Of a stretch of DNA of 64,000 bases, positions 24,555 to 33,562 are shown in pieces. The position numbers and the translations under genes are program-made. Positions within the stretch are counted from its first letter, which is position 1, and every line of letters starts with the position of its first letter. The notes beneath the pieces were generated by a model that saw nothing but the letters and a program-made list of their open reading frames with translations, was not told the DNA's origin and did no database searches. Source of the stretch: Flavobacteriaceae bacterium (lineage in GTDB: Bacteria > Bacteroidota > Bacteroidia > Flavobacteriales > Flavobacteriaceae). The stretch is from positions 248,001-312,000 of the forward strand of contig JAHEET010000002.1 in NCBI GenBank assembly GCA_024640565.1, given 5' to 3'.

Positions 24555-25523
24555 CTAATATCCTACTTTTGTTCTCACTCTTTGAAGTACTGTTGCAGCT
24601 ACTTTTTTTGCTTTTTGTTTTCCAATAGCAAGTGCATCGTCGATTTCATTTTTGTTGTCCATAAAATGTGTGTAGCGGGCTCTTATGGTTGCGAATTTTG
24701 TAATAATTAGTTCATACAATGCTTGTTTTGCATGCCCGTACCCATAGTTTCCTGCTAAATAATTGGCATGCATTTCTGCAGTTTCTGATGGAGATGCCAA
24801 TAATTTATAAAGGGCAAAAATAGTATCTGTTTCTGGATTTTTTACATCCTCTAATGCCAAACTATCGGTTTTAATAGCCATAATTTGCTTGCGCAATTTT
24901 TTATCGGAAAGAAATATATTGATGGTGTTATTTCTAGATTTACTCATTTTTCCACCGTCGGTCCCTGGAACTAATTTTGTGTGCTCTTGTATTTTTGCTT
25001 GGGGCGCAACAAGTGTTTCACCAATTAAATGGTTTAATCGATTGGCAACATCTCTTGCCATCTCTACGTGTTGGAGTTGATCTTTTCCAACAGGTACAAT
25101 TTCTGCATCATACAGTAAAATATCTGCAGCCATTAACATTGGGTAGGTAAACAAGCCTGCGTTTACGTCAGCCAGTCGATCTGCTTTGTCTTTAAAACTA
25201 TGCGCCAATGTTAGCCTTTGATACGGAAAAAAACAACTTAAATACCAGCTCAATTCTGTAACTTCAGCAACATCACTTTGTCTATAAAAAACACTCTTAG
25301 AAACATCCAGTCCACACGCAAGCCATGTTGCTGCCGTGCTGTAAGTGTTTTCTCTGAGGGTTGTTCCTTCTTTTATTTGTGTCAATGAATGCAAGTCTGC
25401 AATAAAAAGGAAAGATTCATTGATAGGGTTGTTTGCCATTTCGATGGCAGGTAAGATGGCACCTAATAAATTTCCTAAGTGTGGTGTTCCCGTACTTTGT
25501 ACGCCTGTTAATATTCTTGACAT
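24555..25523 (-). CDS. trpS: Tryptophanyl-tRNA synthetase
   Basis: 322 aa class I synthetase charging tRNA-Trp. Both ATP signatures are present: TPHLGNLLGA (HLGN at 15-18, the HIGH variant typical of TrpRS) and GGKMSKSRNN (KMSKS at 192-196). The MLMAADILLYDAEIVPVGKDQLQHVEMARDVA block binds tryptophan and supports specificity. Normal length. Transcribed from a well-formed promoter shared divergently with the acyltransferase gene. Confidence 0.97.
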   Translation of the reverse strand: MSRILTGVQSTGTPHLGNLLGAILPAIEMANNPINESFLFIADLHSLTQIKEGTTLRENTYSTAATWLACGLDVSKSVFYRQSDVAEVTELSWYLSCFFPYQRLTLAHSFKDKADRLADVNAGLFTYPMLMAADILLYDAEIVPVGKDQLQHVEMARDVANRLNHLIGETLVAPQAKIQEHTKLVPGTDGGKMSKSRNNTINIFLSDKKLRKQIMAIKTDSLALEDVKNPETDTIFALYKLLASPSETAEMHANYLAGNYGYGHAKQALYELIITKFATIRARYTHFMDNKNEIDDALAIGKQKAKKVAATVLQRVRTKVGY

Positions 25524-25579
25524 TGCTATTTGTTTTTCTTTTTAAAGTATGCGTGAGGCCCAAAAACCATCTACAATGA

Positions 25580-25614
25580 CAAAAATAAGGTTTTGTTTCA
25601 GAAAACCAATCAAA
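25580..25614 (-). promoter_or_regulatory. Bacteroidota-type promoter of trpS
   Basis: On the minus strand TTTG (plus 25611-25614), 23-base spacer, TATTTTTG (plus 25580-25587); both boxes match consensus. The -7 box lies 57 bases before the ATG, leaving a leader of about 50 bases. Confidence 0.6.
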
Positions 25615-25628
25615 CAAAAGAATATTAG

Positions 25629-25636
25629 TACTTTTG
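25629..25636 (+). promoter_or_regulatory. -7 box for the acyltransferase operon
   Basis: TACTTTTG, exact match to TANNTTTG, ends 7 bases before the ATG at 25644, so any leader is very short. It faces away from the trpS promoter. Confidence 0.4.
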
Positions 25637-25643
25637 GCGGAAT

Positions 25644-26408
25644 ATGAAATTTATAAAAATTCCTTTTCTTTTACTTTGGCGATTTTGGTTCTATTTTTTG
25701 ATCTTCGTCACCGTTATTTTAATGGCTCCGTTGTTATTTATTTTGACAATAAAGGAAGAATTCTATCCACAATTTTGGAAATTAATTCGAGTATGGGCCA
25801 AAGTACTTATTTACGGGATGGGTTTTCGGTTGAAATTTGAGTTTGATCAGCATATTGACCCTACCAAGAGTTATATGTTTTGCCCAAATCACGGTTCATT
25901 GATGGACCCTTTTGTTTTAGTTGCTACGAGTAAAAACCCAATTGTTTTTGTTGGTAAAAAAGAGTTTGTAAAGATTCCAATCTTTGGATTTTTTTACAGA
26001 AGAGCCGTTATTATGGTAGATAGAAGTAGTCCAAAAAGCAGAAAACGGGTTTATGAAATGGCCAAAAAAAGACTGCAAAAAGGGACAAGTATTGCAATTT
26101 TCCCTGAAGGATTAGTGCCTACCGAGGAGGTTGTTTTAGCGCCCTTCAAAAACGGTGCTTTTAGCTTGGCTATTGAACATGAAATTCCAATAGTACCCCA
26201 AGTTTACTATGATTGCAAGCGCTTTTTTTCATGGGATATTTACAAAGGTAGACCTGGTCTGTTTCGAGTAAAACAGCATCCATTTATTGAAACAAAAGGA
26301 CTTGGTACAGCAGATATAGATAGTTTGAAAGAGACCCTTTTTTCACTCATAGAAAACGATTTGTTATCCGACAAAAAATATATGAAAGATACCAATAGAA
26401 ACAATTAA
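25644..26408 (+). CDS. Lysophospholipid acyltransferase (PlsC family)
   Basis: 254 aa membrane-bound 1-acyl-glycerol-3-phosphate O-acyltransferase family protein. One N-terminal membrane segment (about 14-35), then the catalytic NHGSLMD (His83 and Asp88, the Hx4D motif), GKKEFVKIPIFGFFYRR, and IFPEGL (153-156, glycerophosphate binding). The exact acceptor, whether lysophosphatidic acid or an ornithine or amino lipid, cannot be told. Its TAA overlaps the ATG of the next gene (TAATG), implying coupled translation. Confidence 0.88.
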   Translation: MKFIKIPFLLLWRFWFYFLIFVTVILMAPLLFILTIKEEFYPQFWKLIRVWAKVLIYGMGFRLKFEFDQHIDPTKSYMFCPNHGSLMDPFVLVATSKNPIVFVGKKEFVKIPIFGFFYRRAVIMVDRSSPKSRKRVYEMAKKRLQKGTSIAIFPEGLVPTEEVVLAPFKNGAFSLAIEHEIPIVPQVYYDCKRFFSWDIYKGRPGLFRVKQHPFIETKGLGTADIDSLKETLFSLIENDLLSDKKYMKDTNRNN

Positions 26409-27043
26409 TGAGCGCACATCTGAATTACGTTTACAGCAAAAAAGAAGAGTTTTTAAATGTCCTTTCCCATGGTTTCGGATTGGTGCTTTCTCTGATTGCA
26501 TTTCCTTTTTTACTCCTAAAAGGAACTGCTTATGATGGTTTTTGGAAACCAACGAGTTTTGTTATTTATGGCCTCAGTTTGATTCTTTTGTATGCGGCTT
26601 CGACCTTTTATCATGCAGCCAAAAAACCGACTATTAGAAGAACGTTAAATATCTTAGACCATGCAGCAATTTATGTCTTAATTGCTGGAGGTTATACCCC
26701 TTTTTGTTTGGTTGCATTAGACTCCTCTTTGGGCTGGTATGTATTTGTTTGGCTATTTGCCCTTGTCGGAATTGTTCTAAAATTATTTTTCACAGGGAAA
26801 TACGACAAACTTTCCACAGCGATGTATTTGTTAATGGGGTGGCAAGTAGTTTTTTTTGCAAAGCCATTGGCCAATAATATCTCTGAGAATGGACTTTACT
26901 TATTAATTTTGGGAGGTATTTTTTATACTATAGGCGCCATTCTGTATTCTTTTAAAAAACTCCCTTACAATCATGCTATTTTTCATGTTTTTGTTTTAAT
27001 GGGCAGTTTAAGTCACTTTTTTAGTATTTATTTTTTAGCCTAA
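26408..27043 (+). CDS. trhA: Hemolysin III family membrane protein (TrhA/YqfA, PAQR superfamily)
   Basis: 211 aa, seven predicted membrane helices. The PAQR-type metal-site residues are seen in LSHGFGLVLS (His), ASTFYHAA (Ser and His) and the C-terminal YNHAIFHVFVLMGSLSHF (His). Related bacterial proteins are linked to membrane lipid homeostasis, which fits its overlap with the acyltransferase gene. The name hemolysin is historical and does not show toxin function here. Confidence 0.88.
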   Translation: MSAHLNYVYSKKEEFLNVLSHGFGLVLSLIAFPFLLLKGTAYDGFWKPTSFVIYGLSLILLYAASTFYHAAKKPTIRRTLNILDHAAIYVLIAGGYTPFCLVALDSSLGWYVFVWLFALVGIVLKLFFTGKYDKLSTAMYLLMGWQVVFFAKPLANNISENGLYLLILGGIFYTIGAILYSFKKLPYNHAIFHVFVLMGSLSHFFSIYFLA

Positions 27044-27054
27044 AGTGGGGTGTT

Positions 27055-27528
27055 TTATTCCCAATCTTTGAATGGAAATTTACTTAGTTTTGAGTTGTAG
27101 TATTTCTCATTGCCTGTAACCTCTTCTCCAATCCAAATTGGTTTTTGAAAGGACTCGGTTTCATTTTCTAGTTCTATTTCTGCAATAATTAACCCTAGAT
27201 TGTCTCCATAAAATACGTCAATTTCAAAAATATGCGCTTCACTTTTTACATAATATCTTGTTTTTTCGATGCTAGAAGGTTCACACAGTAACAACAATTC
27301 CTCCGCATCAAGAAGTCCTATTTCTTTTTCCCACTCAAAGCGCGATGTACCACTAGCATTCGATGTTCCTTTTACGGTCATAAACGCCTTATCATCAATA
27401 ACTCTAATCCGTACTGTTCTGTTTTTGTTGGAATTTAGATAGCCCTGTTTTATTTTCTTTTTTGCAAAACTCACCTTCTTAAAAGAATCGTTTTTCACCA
27501 AAAATTTTCGTTCGATTTCTACTGCCAT
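27055..27528 (-). CDS. CYTH domain protein (triphosphate tunnel metalloenzyme)
   Basis: 157 aa. The N-terminal EIERKF carries the family's ExExK motif (Glu4, Glu6, Lys8), and alternating charged strands follow (TVRIRVIDDKAFMTVKG, RFEWEKEI, YYVKSEAHIFEIDVF, LIIAEIELENE) as in the triphosphate tunnel fold. Members hydrolyse inorganic tripolyphosphate or organic triphosphates, or act as class IV adenylate cyclases; the substrate is not decidable here. It converges with the hemolysin III gene 11 bases away. Confidence 0.87.
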   Translation of the reverse strand: MAVEIERKFLVKNDSFKKVSFAKKKIKQGYLNSNKNRTVRIRVIDDKAFMTVKGTSNASGTSRFEWEKEIGLLDAEELLLLCEPSSIEKTRYYVKSEAHIFEIDVFYGDNLGLIIAEIELENETESFQKPIWIGEEVTGNEKYYNSKLSKFPFKDWE

Positions 27529-27589
27529 TAAAAAGGTTTTTATTTTGTACGAATGTATTTATTTTTCTCGTTATATAATAATAAATAAA

Positions 27590-27597
27590 TATCTTTG
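27590..27597 (+). promoter_or_regulatory. -7 box for the porZ operon
   Basis: TATCTTTG, exact match to TANNTTTG, 17 bases before the porZ ATG. No -33 box was recognised at the right distance. Confidence 0.45.
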
Positions 27598-27614
27598 ATA
27601 GACCTATACTTAAC

Positions 27615-29942
27615 ATGAAAAAAACGGCCCTTTTATTCTTTTTTCTATTTTCGTTTTCTATTTTCGGACAAACGGACTTCAGTGCTTCCTGGGAAGACTT
27701 TTATTCTTATAATAATGTGAAAGATTTTGTGAAGGTGGACGCCCTTATTTACGCATTGGTTGACAATGCTGTTTTCACCTACAACACCAATACGCAGGCG
27801 ATTCAAAAATTTTCTTCGATACAAGGACTCTCTGGAGAAACCACATCGTCAATTTATTACAGCGCTGCTTTTCAACGATTGGTAATTGGGTATCAAAATG
27901 GTTTGATAGAAGTTGTAGATCATGATGGTAGTATCACCATTTCTTCTGATATCGTAAGTTTTAATCAAAATGGAGCAAAAAGCATCAACCATATCTCAGA
28001 ATTTAATACCAAATTATACCTTTCAACCCCTTTTTCAATAGTTGAGTACGATATTGAAAACTTAGAATTTGGGGATACTTTTTTTATTGGAAACAATTCG
28101 AGTGAGGTACAGGTTAATGAAACCCTCATTTTTAATGAAACCCTATATGCTGCTACAGATGATGGAATTTTCTCTGCAGATGTAAACAATGATTTGCTGA
28201 TTGATTTTAATTTTTGGCAACAACGTTTTGCAGGGACTCCTTTTAGAGCGATTCGTGTTTTTAATACTGAAATTTACACCATTACAGATACGGAACTATT
28301 TCTTGTCAATGGTACCAATTTGGTTTCACAAACCAATTTTTTTGAATCCATAAAAGGGCTCAAAAACACTGCTTCTCACTTGTCGGTGGCTCTAAACAAA
28401 TCGGCAAATATTTTTGATTTAAACATGAATTTGGTTGCAACGATTGGCACAACTGCTGATTTCGATTTCACATTAAATACCTCATTCGTCACCGGGAATG
28501 AGATCTATTTAGCAACCAAAGAGTACGGTATCCTAAAAACAAGTTTTACGTTACCATCCAATTTTTTAGAAATTCATCCACAAGGTCCTTTGTCAAATGA
28601 TGTCTTTTCTATAGCGGCTTATAATGAGCATTTATGGATTGTGTATGGCGGCTATAATTCCACGTATACCCCCATACTAAAAAAGCAAGGATTCTCACAT
28701 TTTAATGGTGAAGAATGGGTGAATACTCCCTACAACTCAACCTTACCGCTAGATTTGGTCGATGTCACTATTGATCCAAATTATGAAAACAAAGTATACA
28801 TTAGCGCTTTGGGCGTCTCAAATGACATCAATGTAATACCAACGGGCGGTTTGCTTGTCGTAGAAAACGATGTGGTTACGCAAACGTACAATCACTTAAA
28901 CAGTTCATTTGAACCCATTGCCATTTCTTTGCCCACCATTAATATTCGAGTTAGTAGTGCTGCCATCGATGCCTCAGGAAATCTATGGGCAACCAACTAT
29001 CAAACTTCTGAAGAATTAAAAAAATTATCAGTGAATGGTCAGTGGAGCTCTGTAGATCTAAGTAGCATTAAAACTTCTGCTACTGCGGGGTTAAATGAAG
29101 TTGTCATAGACCGCAGCAATAGTATTTGGATTGGTACTCGAAGAAATGGAGTCTATGTTTATAATGAAAGTGGCAACCGAAAAATAGCTTTAAATACGAG
29201 TATAGATTCTGGGAATTTGCCCGATTTAAATGTAAGAACAATTGCGGTTGATCGAAATAACAGTGCTTGGTTGGGGACAAAGTCTGGTTTGGTAGTTTTT
29301 AACAATGCCGCCAATGTGTTTGAGGTAGATTCTCCAGAGGATGCCGCAACACCCATAATTATTTTAGATGATGGTATTGCTAAAAAACTACTAGGCGATC
29401 AAACGATCAATACAATTGCTATAGATGGTGCAGAAAACAAATGGTTTGGAACAGATAGCGGTGGCGTTTTGTATACAAATCCAAGCGGACAGAATACTTT
29501 AGCAAATTTTAATAAAAACAACTCTCCATTACCTTCGAATACAATTTTAAAAATTAAAGTTGATAAAAATACCGGGAAGGTTTATTTTGCTACGGACAAA
29601 GGGATTGTTGCTTACAATAGTAATGTTGCCCCTTTTGGAGTTTCTCTAGGGGCGGTGTATGCCTATCCAAATCCTGCACTCGCAAATCATGAAACTGTTA
29701 CTATAGACGGTAGAAATGGCACCCATTTGCCCAAAGGGACCAATGTTAAGATTATAGACATTGCAGGGAATTTAGTGTACGAGACCAATGTTGTAGAAGG
29801 AGAACAATTGCAAGGCGGAAAAGTGGTATGGAATAAAAAAAATCTCGCAGGGAATGCCGTTGCTTCAGGAATTTATATCGTTTTATTGTCAAATGATGAT
29901 GCTTCAGAGACAACGATCACAAAAATTGCAATCGTAAACTAA
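27615..29942 (+). CDS. porZ: PorZ-like type IX secretion surface protein
   Basis: 775 aa, close to the 776 aa of Porphyromonas PorZ, which delivers anionic lipopolysaccharide to the PorU sortase on the cell surface. Signal peptide 1-18 (cut before QTDFS). Two beta-propeller halves carry repeated GLIEVVDHDG, SIWIGTRRNGVYVY, SAWLGTKSGLVVFN and NKWFGTDSGGVLYTN blades. A T9SS C-terminal domain follows (about 690-775), with AYPNPA, VKIIDIAGNLVYE, LAGNAVASGIYIVLL and TKIAIVN. Its TAA overlaps the recO ATG, a neighbour pair found across Bacteroidota and good support for the call. Confidence 0.85.
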   Translation: MKKTALLFFFLFSFSIFGQTDFSASWEDFYSYNNVKDFVKVDALIYALVDNAVFTYNTNTQAIQKFSSIQGLSGETTSSIYYSAAFQRLVIGYQNGLIEVVDHDGSITISSDIVSFNQNGAKSINHISEFNTKLYLSTPFSIVEYDIENLEFGDTFFIGNNSSEVQVNETLIFNETLYAATDDGIFSADVNNDLLIDFNFWQQRFAGTPFRAIRVFNTEIYTITDTELFLVNGTNLVSQTNFFESIKGLKNTASHLSVALNKSANIFDLNMNLVATIGTTADFDFTLNTSFVTGNEIYLATKEYGILKTSFTLPSNFLEIHPQGPLSNDVFSIAAYNEHLWIVYGGYNSTYTPILKKQGFSHFNGEEWVNTPYNSTLPLDLVDVTIDPNYENKVYISALGVSNDINVIPTGGLLVVENDVVTQTYNHLNSSFEPIAISLPTINIRVSSAAIDASGNLWATNYQTSEELKKLSVNGQWSSVDLSSIKTSATAGLNEVVIDRSNSIWIGTRRNGVYVYNESGNRKIALNTSIDSGNLPDLNVRTIAVDRNNSAWLGTKSGLVVFNNAANVFEVDSPEDAATPIIILDDGIAKKLLGDQTINTIAIDGAENKWFGTDSGGVLYTNPSGQNTLANFNKNNSPLPSNTILKIKVDKNTGKVYFATDKGIVAYNSNVAPFGVSLGAVYAYPNPALANHETVTIDGRNGTHLPKGTNVKIIDIAGNLVYETNVVEGEQLQGGKVVWNKKNLAGNAVASGIYIVLLSNDDASETTITKIAIVN

Positions 29943-30667
29943 TGGCAGTTTTAACGACCAAAGCAATCGTATTAAGTGCTTTAAAATATAGCGAATCTAG
30001 TTTAATAGTGAAATGTTACACCGAAAAATTGGGGGTAAAGACCTACCTAGTACGTGGTGTGCTAAAAAATAAAAAAGGACCCATAAAAGCGGCTTATTTC
30101 CAACCCCTGACACAGCTTACGTTGGAAGCAAACCACAAGCAAAAATCAAATCTTCATTCACTTAAAGAGGTTCATGTTTCTGAGCCTTATAAATCAATTC
30201 ATACAGATATTGTAAAGCAATCAATTGTCTTATTTTTGTCTGAAATACTAACGAGTAGTATTCAAGAAGAAGAAGAAAATACGGTTTTGTTTGAGTATCT
30301 CGAAACCGCATTTTTGTGGTTGGACACCCATGACAAAATTGCCAACTTTCATTTGTTGTTTTTGTTAAATTTAACCCGATTTTTAGGATTTTATCCTGAT
30401 CTTATAAATCAAGAAATCGCTACTAGTTTTAATTTAATTGAAGGGAGTTTTTCAAATGGATTTAAAGATAAAAATTCAATTGTAAAATCAAATTTAGTAC
30501 TCTTTAAAACCTTGTTAGGCATAAATTTTGATGAGATAGAGGAAGTGTTGTTTAGCAAACAAGAAAGACAAACGCTTTTGCAGATCATAATTCGATATTT
30601 TGAATTACATTTGGACGGTTTTAGAAAGCCAAAATCTCTAACAATTTTAGAAACTGTATTTAGTTAA
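29942..30667 (+). CDS. recO: DNA repair protein RecO
   Basis: 241 aa recombination mediator that loads RecA with RecR. The N-terminal OB-fold begins LTTKAIVLSALKYSESSLIVKCYTEKLG followed by SYLVRGVL-like YLVRGVLKNKKG; the helical C-terminal half includes LTRFLGFYPDL. No CxxC zinc site is seen in the C-terminal half. ATG overlaps the porZ stop, and its own TAA overlaps the ATG of the TonB receptor, so the three are translated as a coupled operon. Confidence 0.9.
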   Translation: MAVLTTKAIVLSALKYSESSLIVKCYTEKLGVKTYLVRGVLKNKKGPIKAAYFQPLTQLTLEANHKQKSNLHSLKEVHVSEPYKSIHTDIVKQSIVLFLSEILTSSIQEEEENTVLFEYLETAFLWLDTHDKIANFHLLFLLNLTRFLGFYPDLINQEIATSFNLIEGSFSNGFKDKNSIVKSNLVLFKTLLGINFDEIEEVLFSKQERQTLLQIIIRYFELHLDGFRKPKSLTILETVFS

Positions 30668-33153
30668 TGAGACTATTTTTTTTTATTTTTTTATTAGGCG
30701 TTTGCTTAAATAATTTTTCTCAAGAGGTTATGGTGATAGACAAGGAAACGGGTAAAACCGTTAAAAACGTCACTATTTATAACAAAAGTCAAACCATTAC
30801 ACTCACAACAAGTAAGCAGGGGACCGCAGATATTTCTTCTTTTAAGCATTCAGAATTTATTTATTTTTCCCATCTTTCGTATGCGCTTTTTCAGGTAAAA
30901 AAAGCGGACCTAAAAACCACGAATTATAGGCTTTTTTTAACAAAAGAATCTGAACAATTAGATGAAGTGGTGCTTTCTGTTTTTAAAAATAAACAGAAAA
31001 GTAATCGAATTGCCGAGCAAGTGGCTGTTTTGTCGCAAAAAGAGATCCGCAAAATTTCACCCCAAACTTCGGCAGATTTATTGGCAACAATTCCTGGAAT
31101 TAAAGTACAAAAATCTCAGTTTGGTGGAGGTAGCCCTGTGCTTCGCGGGATGGAGTCAAACCGAATTTTATTGGTGGTAGATGGTGTTCGAATGAACAAT
31201 GCAATTTATCGAAAAGGACATTTACAGAATGCAATTTCTATAGCCCCAAATCAATTAGATAGGACAGAGGTTGTTTTTGGACCATCTTCGGTAATTTATG
31301 GATCGGATGCCTTGGGCGGTGTGATTCATTATTATACTAAAACTCCAAAATTATCAAATGAAACAACAGTAAAAACAGATTTTTTTACACGTTTCTCTGG
31401 GGTCAATAATGAAATTACATCAAATGTATCTGTTGCTTTAAGTTTTCAGAATTGGGCTTCTTTTACAAGTGTTTCTTTCAGTGATTTTGGAGATTTAAAA
31501 ATGGGAAACAACCGATCTCATGGTTTTGATAATTGGGGAAAGGTATTTTACTTTTCTGAAAATAACGACGGCAATTACTACGAAACCCCCACCTTAAATA
31601 CAGCGACCAATCTTCAAAAAAATACGGGATACATGCAAACTGATGTTTTGCAGAAATTTTATGTTCCATTATCAGAAAACACAGAGTTAAAATTAAATAT
31701 TCAATACTCTAAATCGTCGAACATTCCCCGTTTTGATAGATTATCAGAGTTAACAGACCCCACAAATAGCGCTTCGTTAAAGTTTGCAGAATGGTATTAT
31801 GGTCCACAAGAACGTTTTTTGTTTTCACCACAATTACTCCTCCATCCCAATAGGAGATGGTTGCAAAAAGGAAGCATTACTTTTGCATACCAAAATATTA
31901 AAGAAAGTAGAGTACAACGTAAATTTGGAAGCTTAGACCGCTCTTATAGAAATGAAATGGTCAATCTTTTCAGTGTGAATGGTGATTTTTCGTTACCACT
32001 TAAAGAAAATCAAAAACGACTACTAACCTATGGCTTCGAACTTGCCTATAATGATGTAACTTCTAATGCTTTTGGGAAAACACTTACTGTTTCTAATGAA
32101 GAAGTTACAGGATTTTCTAACGAATTTTTAGTGCAATCTCGCTATCCAGATGGAGGGAGTAATTATTTAAGTTCGGCCATCTATTTAGGGTATCGACAAG
32201 ATGTAAGTGCAAAGGCTACCTTAAATACTGGGATCCGTTTTACAAGCACCCATTTACAAGCCAATTGGATGGATCAAACATTTATTAGCCTACCAGATCC
32301 AAGCATTAGTATTGCCAACGCGGCAATAACTGCAACCTTGGGCTATGTATACAAGCCTTCTAAAAACTGGCAGATAAATAGTGTTTTGTCCTCTGGTTTT
32401 AGAGCTCCAAATATTGACGATGTTGGTCGTGTTCGAGAAAAATCGGGGAACATTACCATTCCCAATATATACGTAGCTCCCGAATTTGCCTACAGTGCAG
32501 AATTTGGTTTGCAGAAATATTTCAACAACCGTCGTTTTAGAATTGGAGGAAATGTTTTTTATACACTTTTGGATAACTACATTCAAAGAGATTTTGTGTA
32601 TGCTCCAGATGGCAGTAAATTGCAAGTGGCATTTGATGGTGAATTTGGAAATGCTGTGAGTAACCAAAATAAAGGAACTGCTTATATTACAGGATTTACA
32701 TCTAGTTATCTAGGTAAAATTTCAACCCGATGGAATACTTCAGGATTCCTTACTTATACAAAAGGGAGAACCTATGATACCAAAGAACCCCTTTCTTCGA
32801 TTCCTCCTTTGTTTGGCCAGTTTGAGGTGAATTATAAAATGGGAAAATTAGAATTGGGTGCTGATTTTAGATTCAATAGTAAAAAGAATATTGAAGATTT
32901 TAACTTTACGGAAGGCATTGATAACCACGATTTAACTCCGGTTATTGATTCAAATGCAACTGATGATGTCTCAAAGTATTATGGTTCTCCAAGTTGGAGC
33001 ACATTTGGTGTTAATGGGCGATACGTGCTTAATAACAAGCTCTCTTTTCAAGCAAGAATAGCAAACTTGTTTGACACACATTATATGGAGTTTGCCTCTG
33101 GAGTTTCTGCCCCTGGTAGAAATGTTTCTGTTTCTTTTTTGGCTACTTTTTAG
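30667..33153 (+). CDS. TonB-dependent outer-membrane receptor
   Basis: 828 aa. Signal peptide 1-19, a CarboxypepD-regulatory-like beta domain (about 20-98), a linker with a TonB-box-like EQLDEVVLSVFK, a plug (about 115-230: LLATIPGIKVQKSQFGGG, VLRGMESNRILLVVDGVRMNN, VIYGSDALGGVIHYYTKTP), and a 22-strand-type barrel ending FLATF with terminal Phe. The tail NLFDTHYMEFASGVSAPGR is common in haem and metal-siderophore receptors of Bacteroidota, but the ligand is not known. No SusD partner follows, so it is not a glycan SusCD pair. The last 11 bases overlap the convergent SdpI-family gene. Confidence 0.9.
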   Translation: MRLFFFIFLLGVCLNNFSQEVMVIDKETGKTVKNVTIYNKSQTITLTTSKQGTADISSFKHSEFIYFSHLSYALFQVKKADLKTTNYRLFLTKESEQLDEVVLSVFKNKQKSNRIAEQVAVLSQKEIRKISPQTSADLLATIPGIKVQKSQFGGGSPVLRGMESNRILLVVDGVRMNNAIYRKGHLQNAISIAPNQLDRTEVVFGPSSVIYGSDALGGVIHYYTKTPKLSNETTVKTDFFTRFSGVNNEITSNVSVALSFQNWASFTSVSFSDFGDLKMGNNRSHGFDNWGKVFYFSENNDGNYYETPTLNTATNLQKNTGYMQTDVLQKFYVPLSENTELKLNIQYSKSSNIPRFDRLSELTDPTNSASLKFAEWYYGPQERFLFSPQLLLHPNRRWLQKGSITFAYQNIKESRVQRKFGSLDRSYRNEMVNLFSVNGDFSLPLKENQKRLLTYGFELAYNDVTSNAFGKTLTVSNEEVTGFSNEFLVQSRYPDGGSNYLSSAIYLGYRQDVSAKATLNTGIRFTSTHLQANWMDQTFISLPDPSISIANAAITATLGYVYKPSKNWQINSVLSSGFRAPNIDDVGRVREKSGNITIPNIYVAPEFAYSAEFGLQKYFNNRRFRIGGNVFYTLLDNYIQRDFVYAPDGSKLQVAFDGEFGNAVSNQNKGTAYITGFTSSYLGKISTRWNTSGFLTYTKGRTYDTKEPLSSIPPLFGQFEVNYKMGKLELGADFRFNSKKNIEDFNFTEGIDNHDLTPVIDSNATDDVSKYYGSPSWSTFGVNGRYVLNNKLSFQARIANLFDTHYMEFASGVSAPGRNVSVSFLATF

Positions 33154-33499
33154 GCTTTAATTTTCGTCCCTCATTATCGTACAACTTAGAAATTGACTTT
33201 TCGGTTTTTATAATGCAAACCAAGAGTGTTAACATTACTAGAAACATGGGTTCCCAGCTTAGGACTCCTTTGGTGAAAGAAGCAAAAAGAAGTCCAGCTA
33301 AAAATGAAATACCCGCGTAGACAACAAGGGTTTTATTAAATGTGGTATTTGCAAAATTCCAGATGCTATTATTTTGCATAGTTCTATAGGTTCTATAGCC
33401 ATATAATTTATTGATTTTTTTGGGTGGAAATTTCCAAAAAAGAATGCTTACAAAAAACAGTAATCCATTGGTGGTTAGAACATAGGTAAATGTATCCAT
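33143..33499 (-). CDS. SdpI family membrane protein
   Basis: 118 aa with three predicted membrane segments (near 7-24, 58-78 and 84-101). The conserved NKLYGYRTYRTMQNNSIWNFANTTFNK block is the SdpI/YhfL family signature. In Bacillus the founding member gives immunity to the SdpC toxin, but most members, including those without a toxin gene nearby as here, have no known role. Overlaps the end of the TonB receptor gene tail to tail. Confidence 0.85.
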   Translation of the reverse strand: MDTFTYVLTTNGLLFFVSILFWKFPPKKINKLYGYRTYRTMQNNSIWNFANTTFNKTLVVYAGISFLAGLLFASFTKGVLSWEPMFLVMLTLLVCIIKTEKSISKLYDNEGRKLKPKK

Positions 33500-33562
33500 T
33501 GTGTTAAATTTTTATTATTTGTGTGAGGTTCACAAAGAGTTTTGACTGCCATGTGAACGAAA

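Noticed and set aside
33143..33499. SdpI-family protein as a toxin immunity gene
   Set aside because: No sdpC-like toxin or sdpAB export gene is adjacent; most family members lack such a role.
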